Part shown: positions 52,342-62,800 of the stretch, one piece after another
Layout of the letters: each line of letters begins with the position of its first letter
How positions within the stretch are numbered: the first letter of the stretch is position 1
Source: Microbacterium lacticum
GTDB taxonomy: Bacteria > Actinomycetota > Actinomycetes > Actinomycetales > Microbacteriaceae
Assembly (NCBI RefSeq): GCF_006716815.1
Contig: NZ_VFPS01000003.1
Span: 248,001 to 312,000, forward strand
DNA length: 64,000 nucleotides
Direction of reading: 5' to 3'
Notes under the pieces: model-generated
Seen by the model: only the letters and a program-made list of their open reading frames with translations
The model's database searches: none
What the model was told of the DNA's origin: nothing
Made by a program: the position numbers and the translations under genes

Positions 52342-52803
52342 TCAGGCGGACGCCGGGCGTTCGGAGTAGTCGTGCAGCGTCTCGGCCGTCACGACTTCGA
52401 GAGCGCGGCGCAGCTGCGTGCTCGAGGTGTGCGCCGTGTACGGGAAATACACCACCTCGACGCCGACCGCGGCGAACTCGAGTTCGAGCCGGTTGCCCTT
52501 CTCCGTGCCGCGCCAGTCGTCGCCCTTGAAGAAGTGCGTGAAGCCCACCTCGCGCCACACGTCGAGCTTGTCGGGCACCGTCTCGATGTGCACGTGGTCG
52601 ACGAAGCGGATGCCTCGCACGATCTCTGCCCGCTCCGCCGTCGGAACGAAGGGCGCGACGCCCTTGACGGCGCGGAGCATCTCGTCGCTCACGACGCCGG
52701 CGATGAGCACGTCGCACTGATCCTTGGCGTGCCGAAGGATGTTCAGGTGCCCCACGTGGAACAGGTCGAACGCCCCCGCGGCATAGCCGATACGTACCGT
52801 CAT
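52342..52803 (-). CDS. Cytidylyltransferase-like protein (TagD/glycerol-3-P type)
   Basis: This 153-residue nucleotidyltransferase carries the HxGH motif FDLFHVGHLNIL at residues about 14-25 and the second motif YTAHTSSTQLRR (RTxGISTT equivalent) near the C-terminus. Between them GDDWRGTEKGN is typical of the TagD group, which makes CDP-glycerol from glycerol 3-phosphate. A CDP-alcohol phosphatidyltransferase is encoded nearby at 57317-58057, so the two may cooperate in making a CDP-linked polyol polymer; the real substrate is unproven. Confidence 0.85.
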   Translation of the reverse strand: MTVRIGYAAGAFDLFHVGHLNILRHAKDQCDVLIAGVVSDEMLRAVKGVAPFVPTAERAEIVRGIRFVDHVHIETVPDKLDVWREVGFTHFFKGDDWRGTEKGNRLELEFAAVGVEVVYFPYTAHTSSTQLRRALEVVTAETLHDYSERPASA

Positions 52804-52925
52804 GGTGCCCCCCCAGCAGCTGACGTCATCGCAACGCCCCCCGGCGTCGCTCACCGAACCCCCACAGTCCGATGCGGAAATGGTACACCCTCAACCGCGG
52901 GGCGCATCTCCGCTCGAGGCTTGCG

Positions 52926-55169
52926 TCAGTCTCCGTGGTGACGAGTTCGGTTCGCGACGGTTCGGAAGCTGTCGACGTGCTGCGCCGCCCCCAGGTCCCA
53001 TTCGCGCCCGGACAAGTCGGGGACACCGGTCGTTCGCGCGGCGACCTCCCACGCGCTCTCGATGTCTTCGGCTCCGAGTGCACCGGTATACGTGTGCACC
53101 CACTCCGCGCCCACCTCATCAGCGAGCGCACGATTGACCTCGTTGTCGGGGACGAGGACGGCACGGCCCAGCGACAGGGCGGCAAGCGCCGTGCCGCTGT
53201 TGTGCATGTGGCGGTACGGAAGCACGATCAACTGCGACGAGGTGATGGTCTGCGCGAGCTCCACCTCGGAGAGGAAGCGTGGATCGATGGTCACCCGTTC
53301 GTCCTCGCCTGCCCTTGTGGTGATCGCGTCGAGAAGGTCGGCTGAAGAGGGGTGTCCCGCGATGTGCAGCGAGACTCCGGGCCGTCGCCAAGCGGTGAAG
53401 GCGTCGACGAGGTCCTCGACGCCTTTGTACCGCCGGATGAGCCCGACGTAAGCGACCCGTCCCGGGATCGCCTCGGACTGCGGGAACCGCGCGAACCAAT
53501 CGCGGTAGTGCCCATGAAGGATCGTCGACGATTCGATCCCGTCTCTCGGTGGCGTCTGATCGTTCAGGTGAAGATCGAGCACCGTGCGCGCGTCGACGCG
53601 GTCGAGCAGCCAGCCGTCGATCGCGGCCATTTCGCTCGGACGCTCGAGATTGTGGAGGGTGCGCACGATCGGGGTCCGCGTGAGGTTCCAACGGAGGATC
53701 ACGGCCGCCGTGAGAGCGCGCCGCGTTGCTCGCCCGATCGGGCGGTGACCGCCGACGAGCAGCTCCGGCCAGTGCACGTGCGCGAGGTCGTACCGACCGA
53801 GAATCGCTGAGCGAAAGTTGAACGTGCGCACCGTGACGTCGGGGCGTCGTGCGAGGGAGCGATGCAGCTGCGTGATGTACGGGTTCGTGGTCTCCTTCGG
53901 CGTGCCGAACGATTCCAGAACGATGATCGGCCGCTCTCTGCGGCGCGGTCTCCCGTCAGGACGGGGGTTACCGGTCGGATCGGCGACCATCGCGTACCAC
54001 CTGGTGACCTCCGCGGGGAGTCTGTCCGGTGTCCATCGCTGAGTCGGAACGCCGCCGGCTGCGGCTGCTCGCACGACGGCGCGCGCAACATTGCGGGGGA
54101 TATCGCCCTCCAACGAGGCGATGTGGGCGTTGGGTTCCGCGAGGAGGGGAGGCCCACCCAGCGGCAGGCACACGACGGGACAGCCGATCGAACTCGCCTC
54201 GGCTGCCACCCAACCTGCCTGATCATGCATCGACGGGAACAGGAACACCGTGGCGCGGCTCATGTGGTCGAGGAGGATGTCACGCGGCACCTCGCCGAAG
54301 AATCTGACGCGCTCCGAGAGTCCACGGCGCGCGATCATGCGTTCGAGACGACGCTGTTGGTGGCCGCTGCCGAAGATATGCAGGCGCCAGCCATCCAGCT
54401 CGGGACGGACGAGCGCGTCGATCGCGAGCGCCGCTCCCTTCCAAGCGACCAGCCGACCGGCGAACATCGCGACGCGGTCATCGATGTGCGCAGAGCGCGC
54501 GGGCACGTCGGACAGGCTCGCGTTGGGCTCGACGACCGTCGTCGCTCCCAATGCGCGGAAATGCGCCTCTACCTGCGGGTTCTGCGCGACCACGAGACGG
54601 GCGCGGCGTGCGGTCGGATCCCCGCCGAGGGCGCGGAGGGGGCGAGTGATGACGGCGCGGGCGAGCTCGGTGACCGTGCCGCGCACACCCAGCCACCTCG
54701 CTAGGCGGCGGATCGGCAGCGTGCTCGACCCCCCGACCGGACCCCAGACGATCGGCACCTCCCGCAGCGAAGTGATCCCCGCGGGCATCCAGTCGTTCGC
54801 GAACGTGATGTGGTGGGCGACGTCGAAGTGTTCAGCACCATGCAGCTCACGCGCCAAGCGGCCGGCACCGCGTTGCCAAAGGGGGTAGAACCAGTAGAGA
54901 TCCCATGCACGACGCTTCCACGCGACCGCCCGCGGTGGGTCGTAGAAATGCACGCGAAGCCGGGCGCTCAGGGCAGGATCGGCATCGAGCGCGGCGCGGA
55001 TGGCGTCCGTGAACCTGGGCCGCGTGATCACGTGGACCGTGTGCCGCTGAGCCGCCGCGACAGCGAACGCCCACCCCGCCGAGGCCTCCGGACCCATGTC
55101 CGGACCGCACGCGTATGCACTCATCAGCACGCGGCGTGGTGCGGCGTCTGCCGTGTCGAACTCTGTCAC
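52926..55169 (-). CDS. Fused double GT4-type glycosyltransferase
   Basis: This protein of about 747 residues contains two GT-B glycosyltransferases in tandem. Domain 1 (about 10-390) begins VLMSAYACGPDMGPEASAGW and has the donor-binding FAGRLVAWKGAALAIDALV and HDQAGWVAAEASSIGCPVVC. Domain 2 (about 410-745) begins PIIVLESFGTPKETTNPYIT and has YVGLIRRYKGVEDLVDAF and MHNSGTALAALSLGRAVLVP. Domain 2 lacks the canonical E-x7-E pair, with NSGTALAALSLG in its place, so its activity is less certain. I prefer the GTG at 55169 (VTEFDTADAAPRRVLMSAYA); an upstream ATG-equivalent at 55244 would add 25 unlikely residues. It diverges from the plus-strand glycan operon. Confidence 0.85.
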   Translation of the reverse strand: MTEFDTADAAPRRVLMSAYACGPDMGPEASAGWAFAVAAAQRHTVHVITRPRFTDAIRAALDADPALSARLRVHFYDPPRAVAWKRRAWDLYWFYPLWQRGAGRLARELHGAEHFDVAHHITFANDWMPAGITSLREVPIVWGPVGGSSTLPIRRLARWLGVRGTVTELARAVITRPLRALGGDPTARRARLVVAQNPQVEAHFRALGATTVVEPNASLSDVPARSAHIDDRVAMFAGRLVAWKGAALAIDALVRPELDGWRLHIFGSGHQQRRLERMIARRGLSERVRFFGEVPRDILLDHMSRATVFLFPSMHDQAGWVAAEASSIGCPVVCLPLGGPPLLAEPNAHIASLEGDIPRNVARAVVRAAAAGGVPTQRWTPDRLPAEVTRWYAMVADPTGNPRPDGRPRRRERPIIVLESFGTPKETTNPYITQLHRSLARRPDVTVRTFNFRSAILGRYDLAHVHWPELLVGGHRPIGRATRRALTAAVILRWNLTRTPIVRTLHNLERPSEMAAIDGWLLDRVDARTVLDLHLNDQTPPRDGIESSTILHGHYRDWFARFPQSEAIPGRVAYVGLIRRYKGVEDLVDAFTAWRRPGVSLHIAGHPSSADLLDAITTRAGEDERVTIDPRFLSEVELAQTITSSQLIVLPYRHMHNSGTALAALSLGRAVLVPDNEVNRALADEVGAEWVHTYTGALGAEDIESAWEVAARTTGVPDLSGREWDLGAAQHVDSFRTVANRTRHHGD

Positions 55170-55306
55170 CGTGGAGCCCCCAACCCTCGTGCCTCGCGAG
55201 CCTAGCCGACCGCCGTTGTGGACGAGTTCGCGCTGTCGCGGCATACTGTGAGCGGGGATAGGCGGCGCACGTCTTGGGGATGACGCGCCGCCGAGGGGGA
55301 TATTCG

Positions 55307-56293
55307 ATGACGGAGAACTCGTCGACCGCGCCGATCGGCGCCGGTCAAGACGGAGGCCGCCCGCGGGTGGTGATGCCCGTGCACAACGCGGCGACCTACG
55401 TGCGCGAGGCGATCACGAGCGTGCTCGACGACCTGCCCGCGGGCGGAGAGCTCGTCATCGTCGACGACGGTTCGACGGACGGCTCCGGTGAGTTCGCGCG
55501 GGCTTACGCGCTGCGGGATGCGCGCGTGACGGTGATCCGTCACGACAGCCCCGTGGGGGTCTCGCGTGCACTGAATGCCGGAATCAAACACGCCGGATGC
55601 CCCGACTTCGTCGCCGTCGCCGAGCACGACGATGTGGTGGTCCGAGGCGGGTTCTCCGCGCATGTCGACGCCCTGCGTGCCGACGCCGGACTGGGAGCGG
55701 TCTCCGGGGAGGGGCGGTACCTCGGCCCGAGCGGACGCGTGGCTGGTCGAGTGGCGGTGGGCCCGTCGTCGCGACGGGAGTTCGAGGAGCTTCGCGAGGC
55801 TGGACGCGAGATTCTGATTCCGCACCCCGCGATCACCTACCGACGCGATGCGGTCGTCGACTCGGGTCTCTACGACGCAGCGTTCGACGCCGCGCAAGAC
55901 CTCGAACTCATCAATCGGATGGTCTACGAGCACGGTTGGGAGGTGCGTCTGCTGCCCGGACCCCACGTCCTGTACCGGATCCATGGCTCATCGATGTCCT
56001 TCTCGCACATCGAAGGACAACGAATGATGACCCGATACATGGTCTACCGCAACGCGGCCCAGCTCGCGGGCGAACCCTTCACGGACTACCAACAGTGGCG
56101 ACGCGACAACGTCCCCGATCGACGCACCCGGTGGCGGTGGTACCGCAAGGACACCGGCGCCTTGAAGTTTCGTCAAGCCGGCTTGGCATGGTTGAACCGC
56201 CGACCGTTCGCCCTCGTCGGCAATCTCGCGGCGGCATCCGTTCTCCACCCGAAATGGGTGCTCATGAAGCTGCGAGTCGTTCGTGGACGGTGA
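55307..56293 (+). CDS. GT2-family glycosyltransferase
   Basis: This 328-residue GT-A enzyme starts VVMPVHNAATYVREAITSVL, has the nucleotide-binding VIVDDGSTDGSGEFA and the acidic metal site AEHDD near residue 103, then HPAITYRRDAVVDSGLYD as acceptor-side region. A basic C-terminus (RRTRWRWYRKDTG, PKWVLMKLRVVRGR) is likely amphipathic and may touch the membrane. ATG at 55307 has GAGGGGGA six bases upstream. It overlaps the next gene by 11 bases and heads a five-gene operon. Confidence 0.9.
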   Translation: MTENSSTAPIGAGQDGGRPRVVMPVHNAATYVREAITSVLDDLPAGGELVIVDDGSTDGSGEFARAYALRDARVTVIRHDSPVGVSRALNAGIKHAGCPDFVAVAEHDDVVVRGGFSAHVDALRADAGLGAVSGEGRYLGPSGRVAGRVAVGPSSRREFEELREAGREILIPHPAITYRRDAVVDSGLYDAAFDAAQDLELINRMVYEHGWEVRLLPGPHVLYRIHGSSMSFSHIEGQRMMTRYMVYRNAAQLAGEPFTDYQQWRRDNVPDRRTRWRWYRKDTGALKFRQAGLAWLNRRPFALVGNLAAASVLHPKWVLMKLRVVRGR

Positions 56294-57320
56294 AGGTCTG
56301 CAGGCCGTGGCTCCCATGGCCGCGCCGGCGCGGGACGACGATCTGGCGGTGATGATCGCCGTGCCCACCCTGCGCCGTCCGCGCGAGCTGGCTCGGCTGC
56401 TCGACCGTCTGCCTGCCACGATCGAGGCCGCGATCGAGCAGGGCTCGTGTGCACGCGTCGACGTGGTGGTCATCGACAACGACCCATCGGGGTCCGCGGC
56501 GGACGTCGTGCGATCGGCGTCACTGCCGGTGCGGTACGCCCCCGAGCCGCAGCCGGGGCTCTCGGTTGTGCGTAACCGGGCACTGGATGAGAGTGCGTGC
56601 CACGACATGCTCGTGTTCATCGACGACGATGAGACCCCGGCTGCCGAGGGGTGGCTCGCGCGGTTGCTCGACACGCAACGTGTGACGGGGGCGGGGGTCG
56701 TCGCCGGCCCGGTGCGCACCGTCATCGAGGGAGAGTGGGATCCCTGGATCGTGGCGGGTGGCTTTTACGCGCGCGCACACCGCTCGGGCTTGCAGACCCG
56801 AGACCGGATCGCCGGCGCCGCGACGAACAATCTGCTGCTCGACGTGGCGGCGGTCCGCCGTGCGGGTGTGCGATTCGATTCACGCTTCGGAGCCACAGGG
56901 GGAGAGGATTCGTTCTTCACCGCGCAGTTGGGCGCCGCGGGCGTGGAGATGGTGTGGTGCGCGGACGCGATCGTGGAAGATCACCTCCTCTCCGCGCGTC
57001 AGACACGCGCTCACGCTCTCGTCAGGAGTCGTGGCATGGCCGCCGCCGGAGTGCGTGTCTCACTGGCGCTCGCCGAGGGAGCACCCGCGCGGCGCGCCCG
57101 CGTGCGGGCGCGTGGTCTGTGCGCCGCTTTGATGCGCATCGCCGTGGGGTCGGCGCGGGGTCTTGGCGCCCGGGTGAGCGGATCGACCCGCCTCGACGCA
57201 ATCGGGGCGCGAGACATCGCACGAGGTGTCGGGCAGTTGGAAGGGGTCATCGGCCGCAATCGCGCGCTCTATGGACTCGACGTCGGCGGGGCGCCCGCCG
57301 TCCGGGAGGAGACATCATGA
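56283..57320 (+). CDS. GT2-family glycosyltransferase
   Basis: This 345-residue GT-A enzyme has VMIAVPTLRRPRELARLLDR at the start, VVVIDNDPSGSAAD as the nucleotide site, FIDDDETPAAEGWL as the metal-binding DxD region, and TGGEDSFFTAQLGAAG as the likely catalytic ED motif. The C-terminal 90 residues are Ala/Arg-rich helices. It begins at a GTG 11 bases inside the preceding gene and overlaps the phosphatidyltransferase gene by four bases (ATGA). Donor and acceptor are unknown. Confidence 0.88.
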   Translation: MDGEGLQAVAPMAAPARDDDLAVMIAVPTLRRPRELARLLDRLPATIEAAIEQGSCARVDVVVIDNDPSGSAADVVRSASLPVRYAPEPQPGLSVVRNRALDESACHDMLVFIDDDETPAAEGWLARLLDTQRVTGAGVVAGPVRTVIEGEWDPWIVAGGFYARAHRSGLQTRDRIAGAATNNLLLDVAAVRRAGVRFDSRFGATGGEDSFFTAQLGAAGVEMVWCADAIVEDHLLSARQTRAHALVRSRGMAAAGVRVSLALAEGAPARRARVRARGLCAALMRIAVGSARGLGARVSGSTRLDAIGARDIARGVGQLEGVIGRNRALYGLDVGGAPAVREETS

Positions 57321-58057
57321 CGACCGTCCGTGGGGCGCGGCCAGGGCTGGAAGAGACGCTCGGCCGCCTGCGTGCAGCGCAGAAGGGGCACGCTCGCGGA
57401 GCACCCGCCTACTCCGTATACGTCAATCGCCGAATCGGTCGGCTCCTGGCCGCTTTCGCCTTCCGTGCGGGGTTGTCGCCTAACCAGGTGACCGCGCTCA
57501 GCGCGCTGCACACCTTCGCCGGCATCGCGCTCATCGCGACTGTGCCGAACGACCCCTGGGTCGGTTTCGCGGCTGCTGCGCTTCTCGCGCTCGGCTACGC
57601 CTGGGACTCGGCTGACGGACAGGTGGCACGGCTCTCCGGCGGCGGGAGCATTGCCGGAGAGTGGCTCGACCACTTCGTCGACGCGATCAAGATATCCACG
57701 CTCCATCTCGCCGTCGCGATCGGGTTGTATCGCTTCGCGCCGGAGATTCCGCGAGTGTGGCTACTGGTTCCGCTCGCCTTCTCGGCGGTGGCGACGACCA
57801 CCTTCTTCGGCATGCTCTTGAACGATCTGCTCAAGGGGGCGCGCGGAGTGCCGTCGACCCACGCGCGCGGCGGCGGCACGTTCACCCGGTCGATGATGCT
57901 CCTCCCCACCGACTTCGGCGTCGTGTGCCTCGTGTTCGTCCTCTGGGGCGCCCCGATTCTCTTCTTGTGGGCGTACGGCACGTTGTTCGTGTTCGCTGCG
58001 TTGTTCCTCGTGGCCGCGGCCGCGAAGTGGTTCCGTGAGATGCAGCGTGTCGGCTGA
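57317..58057 (+). CDS. CDP-alcohol phosphatidyltransferase
   Basis: This 246-residue membrane enzyme has the full CDP-OH signature D-x2-DG-x2-AR-x8-G-x3-D-x3-D, visible from WDSADGQVARLSGGG through GEWLDHFVDAIK (about residues 95-121), and six hydrophobic segments. It transfers a phospho-alcohol from a CDP-alcohol (or CMP to a phospho-sugar alcohol) to or from a lipid. Lying inside a glycosyltransferase operon, it more likely builds a phospho-polyol or phosphoinositol-type surface glycolipid than housekeeping phospholipid. Confidence 0.9.
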   Translation: MTTVRGARPGLEETLGRLRAAQKGHARGAPAYSVYVNRRIGRLLAAFAFRAGLSPNQVTALSALHTFAGIALIATVPNDPWVGFAAAALLALGYAWDSADGQVARLSGGGSIAGEWLDHFVDAIKISTLHLAVAIGLYRFAPEIPRVWLLVPLAFSAVATTTFFGMLLNDLLKGARGVPSTHARGGGTFTRSMMLLPTDFGVVCLVFVLWGAPILFLWAYGTLFVFAALFLVAAAAKWFREMQRVG

Positions 58058-59021
58058 GGGTGGGCGGCGGCCGCTGGCGATCGTCGCCGTCAACTACGGA
58101 TCGTCTGGCCTGCTCGAGCGGAACCTCGTTCGCAGTGCGGCGCGCGCAGCCCCCGCATCCGTCGTCGTGGTCGACAATCCGACATCGTCGGAGGAACGAA
58201 CTCGAGTGCAGGCGCTGGCCGCCGAGCACGGCTGGCTTCTGGTCGAGCCCGAGGAGAACCTCGGGTTCGGCGGTGGCGCTAACGCGGGTGCGCAACGCGC
58301 GATCGACGCAGGCGCGCGAGATCTGCTTCTCCTCAACCCGGACGCCACCCTCGGCGAGGGGTGCGTGCCGCTCCTGCGCGCGGCCGATCCGATGCACGAC
58401 GCCGTATGTGCTCCACAGATCGTGACCAGCGGCGGCGCGGTCTGGTTCGACGGAGCCGACCTGTACTTGGACGACGGCATCACGCGCGGACGCGCCAAAC
58501 GCCGGCAGTACCCCGCATCCGAGCGGTGGGAGTGGCTCACGGGTGCGTGTCTATGGGTCCCGGTGGAGATCTGGACCGCAACCGGCGGGTTCGATCCCGA
58601 GTATTTTTTGTATTGGGAGGACGTCGATTTCTCGCGCCGCGTCGTGGAGGCGGGCGGGATGCTCCGGGTGGTCTCCGCGGCGCGGGCGGTCCATGACGAA
58701 GGCGGCACCCAAGGGCGAGCGGCCGACGACCGGACGAAATCCGAGATGTACTACTACTTCAACATCCGCAACCGGATGCTGTTCGCCACCCAGCACCTCG
58801 GGCAGTCGGGCGTGCGACGGTGGGCTCGCACGGCAGGGGCATCTGCCCGCGAGATCCTCCTGCGCGGTGGCCGGCGGCAGTTCTTGTTCTCGCTGGCGCC
58901 GTGGCGCGGGGGTTTCCGCGGGCTCCGCGACGCCCGGCGCATTGCCAGACGAAATCGGATCGAGCCGCGGGCCTATGATGTCCGCGCGGCAGAGGGGGAG
59001 GTCGCTCATGACCAGCGATGA
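58047..59021 (+). CDS. GT2-family glycosyltransferase (rhamnosyltransferase-like)
   Basis: This protein of about 324 residues has IVAVNYGSSGLLERNLV, VVVVDNPTSSEE, then ENLGFGGGANAGAQRAIDAG and LLLNPDATLGEG, the pattern of WbbL-like rhamnosyltransferases. ALYWEDVDFSRR-type motif appears as FLYWEDVDFSRRVVEAGG near 185, followed by FNIRNRMLFATQHLG. The GTG at 58047 is preferred; one at 58035 is possible. It overlaps both neighbours. The region 58605-58625 includes a local run TTTTT unusual for this DNA but within the conserved YFLYW codons. Confidence 0.88.
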   Translation: MSAEGGRRPLAIVAVNYGSSGLLERNLVRSAARAAPASVVVVDNPTSSEERTRVQALAAEHGWLLVEPEENLGFGGGANAGAQRAIDAGARDLLLLNPDATLGEGCVPLLRAADPMHDAVCAPQIVTSGGAVWFDGADLYLDDGITRGRAKRRQYPASERWEWLTGACLWVPVEIWTATGGFDPEYFLYWEDVDFSRRVVEAGGMLRVVSAARAVHDEGGTQGRAADDRTKSEMYYYFNIRNRMLFATQHLGQSGVRRWARTAGASAREILLRGGRRQFLFSLAPWRGGFRGLRDARRIARRNRIEPRAYDVRAAEGEVAHDQR

Positions 59022-59685
59022 GACACAGGCGGACGAGCAGGCGACGGGCCAGAGCGATCGACGGCGATCGAGGGGCACGATCGCCGTAGTCGTCGTCGCG
59101 CTCCTTGTGGCGGGAGCCGTGTACGCCGGCGTAGCGGCATCCACGGGCCGGGCGACGGCCACTCCCATCGACGCCGTTACGGCAAGCGTGCCAGGTGATG
59201 CGTCGAGCTCTCCCGCAGCGTCGGCATCTCCCGGCGCCACGCCGACGGATGGGCCCGATGACGGCGATGGGTCGGACTCCGACAGGACCACGCTGCCGCC
59301 AGTCGGGCTCGATGAATCCGCCACCGTCGCCGACGGCGTTCAGGTTCGTGTTGCCCAGATCGAATCCGTGACCGGAGAGGCCGTTCTGCCGGGCGAGATC
59401 GGGGGGCCGGCGCTGCGCATCACGGTCGAGGTCCGCAACGACAGCGACGCGACGATCGACCTGCGAACCGCGACCGTGACTGCTGCGTACGGCGATCCGG
59501 TGCAGCCCGCCAATCCCATTTCGAAGCCCGAAGGCAAGGCGTTCGAGAACGAAGTCTCGCCTGGCCAGTCGGCGACGGGGGTCTTCGTCTTCGAGGTGCC
59601 CGCGGACCAGCGCGGCTACGTGCGCGTCGACGTCGATCTCAGCGTCGATCAGCCGATCGTGGCGTTCGAGGGAGCCGTCGGGTAA
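59008..59685 (+). CDS. Membrane-anchored secreted protein with a beta-rich domain
   Basis: This 225-residue protein has a charged N-terminus with RRRSRG, one transmembrane helix (about residues 24-45), a Ser/Pro/Asp/Gly-rich linker (about 50-100) and a C-terminal beta domain (about 105-225) beginning ESATVADGVQVRVAQIESV. The beta domain pattern (ITVEVRNDSDATIDL, VFVFEVPADQRGYVRV) resembles DUF4352/immunoglobulin-like extracellular domains. It closes the glycan operon. AGAGGGGGAGG precedes the ATG at 59008. Function unknown; a wall-associated role is inferred. Confidence 0.65.
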   Translation: MTSDETQADEQATGQSDRRRSRGTIAVVVVALLVAGAVYAGVAASTGRATATPIDAVTASVPGDASSSPAASASPGATPTDGPDDGDGSDSDRTTLPPVGLDESATVADGVQVRVAQIESVTGEAVLPGEIGGPALRITVEVRNDSDATIDLRTATVTAAYGDPVQPANPISKPEGKAFENEVSPGQSATGVFVFEVPADQRGYVRVDVDLSVDQPIVAFEGAVG

Positions 59686-59693
59686 CAAAAACG

Positions 59694-59723
59694 TTGCTCA
59701 CCGCGCGAATCTTCGCGTAGGAT
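59694..59723 (+). promoter_or_regulatory. Predicted sigma-70-type promoter of the giant secreted protein gene
   Basis: TTGCTC (59694-59699) and TAGGAT (59718-59723) are separated by 18 bases in an A-rich interval just after the preceding stop. A transcript starting near 59730 would have a leader of about 70 bases with the GGGGGAA ribosome binding site at 59791-59797. Confidence 0.5.
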
Positions 59724-59802
59724 GACGCCGACCCGACTGGGAAGGGTCGCAGTCGTCGATCGGTGATGGGGATCATCGCGGCGAATCACTGGGGGAATCG
59801 TA

Positions 59803-62800
59803 GTGTCGACTATTTCGATGACGCGTCGCGCCTTTGCATCTGTTGTTGTGGGGGCAACGATCGTCGCGTCGATCGTGCTCGTTCCATCGATCGCGAACGC
59901 GGCGCCGGCGTCGCCGGCCGATCCGCCGTTGCCGGACACGGTGACCGCCGATGCACTGCCCACACTCCAGCTCGACAACGGGGTGGTGTGGACACAGACC
60001 ATCGTGGGAAACACCGTCTACGCGGCGGGCCAGTTCTCCAACGTGCGCCCGGCGGGAGCGGCAGCGGGGCAGGATCTCACCGACCGCGGCAACATCGTCG
60101 CCTACAACCTCACCACGGGTGAGCTGGTGACCTCGTTCTCGCCCTCGTTCAACAACCGCATCAACGAGGTCGTGGCCTCGCCCGATGGCACCAAGCTCTA
60201 CGTGACCGGGTCGTTCACGCAGGTGAACGGACAGAACCGCACTCGTTTCGCGGTGATCGATCTGACGACCGGCGCGCTCCTTCCCGGAACGGTGAGCCTG
60301 AACAACATCGGTAAGTCGGTCTACGCGACCTCTGACGGGGTTTACGTCGGCGGATACTTCACGGCCGTGGGGACGGCGCAGCGGATGCGGGTGGCCAAGC
60401 TGAACGCCGCGGGAACGGCGGTGCTGCCGTTCTCGGTGCCCGTCGACAACGGGCAGGTGCAGAGCATCGTCGCCGACCCCTCGGGAACTCAGGTCGTGAT
60501 CTCCGGAAACTTCACCACCGTCGGCGGCGGCGACAACCCCGGTTACGGTCTGTACCGCGCCGATGGCCAGTCCGGTGTCGGCCTCCCGCTGGGCGTCAAC
60601 AGCGAGATCCGCAACGCCGGCGAGAACTCGGGCGTCATGGCGCTCGCCACGGATGGCACGAAGTTCTACGGAGTGGGCTGGCACTACGGAGCGGGCGGAA
60701 ACCTCGAGGGGTCGTTCGCGGGGAGCTGGGCAGACGGGTCGCGTGTGTGGATCGAGGACTGCCACGGCGACACCTACGACATCGCGATCGGAGGACAGGT
60801 CGCCTACTCCGCCAGCCACAAGCACTACTGCGGCAACAGCGGGGGCTTCCCGCAGACCGACCCATGGAGCTTCAACCACGCGACCGCGTGGTCGACGGAC
60901 GTGCGCGGAGTCAACACCGCCGACATCTACGGATACCCCGACCACCCCGGCACGCCCCGTCCGCAGCTCCTGAACTGGTACCCGCAGACCACGCCGGGCA
61001 CGTTCACCGGTCAATCGCAGGCAGTATGGTCCGTTGCCGCGAATGACAAGTACGTCGTCTACGGTGGCGAATTCCCCAGCGTCAACGGCACGCGCCAGTA
61101 CGGGCTCGTGCGGTTCACCGTGCGCTCGCAGGCGCCGAACAAGCAGGGTCCGCGGCTGTCAGGGACAAACTGGGATCCGTCGGTCATCTCGTTCTCGGCC
61201 GGCGCGGTGCGCCTCTCGTACCAGACGAACTGGGACCGAGACGACTACTCCCTGACGTACCGGGTGTATCGCGATTCCGAATCGTCTGCTCCCATCTCGG
61301 AGAGCACGCTCGGCGCGCCGTTCTGGAAGCCCACGACGCAGATCGTGAACGACCAGGGTCTCGCGCCGGGCAGCACCCATCGATATCGTGTGACGGCGAC
61401 CGACCCCTCGGGCAATGTGGCGAAGTCGTCGTGGATCACAGTCGTCGTGTCGAGTCAGGCCGCGTCTCCCTACGTCGACGCGGTTCTGAACGATGGTGCC
61501 GCCAACTACTGGCGGCTGGGCGAGCCGACCGGAACGGCCGTCAACGACTGGGCGGGCTCCGACACGCTGACGCTGAGCGGTGACTACGCACGGGGCGCAG
61601 CCGGCGCCATCGCCGGCGATGCGAACGCGTCCACGACGTTCACCGGCGGATACGCCGGTGCATCCACCGCTCAGCAGGCGCCGGACACCTTCGCCGTCGA
61701 AGCATGGTTCAAGACGACGACACCCACCGGCGGAAAGATCGTCGGATTCGGCAACGGCACGACCGGGCAGTCGAGCACCTACGACCGTCACGTCTACATG
61801 GACGACTCCGGTCGGGTCTGGTTCGGCGTGTACCCGGGCGGCGTGCGCACCGTCAACAGCTCGGGCAGCTACAACGACGGCCAATGGCACCACGTCGTCG
61901 CAAACCTCGGTTCTGGCGGCATGAGCCTCTACATCGACGGCAAGCGTGTCGGCCAGCGGGCCGACGTCACGAGCGCGCAGAGCTATTCCGGCTTCTGGCG
62001 CATCGGCGAAGACAACCTGTCCGGGTGGCCGAGCTCCCCCTCGACGTCCAGCTTCAGAGGCGACGTCGATGACGTGGCCGTGTACTCGTCACCGCTGAGC
62101 GCGGCGCAGGCGCGAGCTCACTATGCCGCAGGCGGCGGCACGGTCGTCAACGTGACACCACCCAGCGATGCGTACGGCGCTCTCGTGTTCAACTCCGACC
62201 CTGAGTTCTACTGGCGATTCGATGAGGCAGGCGGCGCCACGGCAGTGGACTCCTCAGCTCAGCAGGTTTCCGGGGTATTCTCCGGAGACTACGTTCGCGG
62301 TTCGGCGGGGGCACTGCCGGGTGGCGTGGGCTCTGCGCTAACCTTCCGCAAGACCACATGCGACTGGTGGCAGCTAGGGTGCACCTCGACCAACGGCGGG
62401 TCGATCGCCACGTCCGTCTCGTACACGAACCCGACGTCGTACTCGGTCGAGACCTGGTTCAAGACGACCTCGACGCAGGGGGGTCGTCTCGTCGGGTTCA
62501 GCAGCAACCAGACCGGCGACTCGAGCAGCTACGATCGTCACGTCTACATGCAAGACGACGGCAAGCTCGTCTTCGGTACGTGGACGGGGCAGACGAACAC
62601 GATCATGACCCCGCAGGCCTACAACGATGGCCAGTGGCACTATGTGGCCGCGACGCAGGGGTCGGATGGGATGAGGTTGTACGTCGACGGGGTCGCGCAG
62701 GGCACGAACCCCCAGACCGCTGCCCAGGACTACACCGGATACTGGCGGATCGGCGGCGATACGACGTGGGGCTCGAGCTCCTCGAACCTGATCGCGACGT

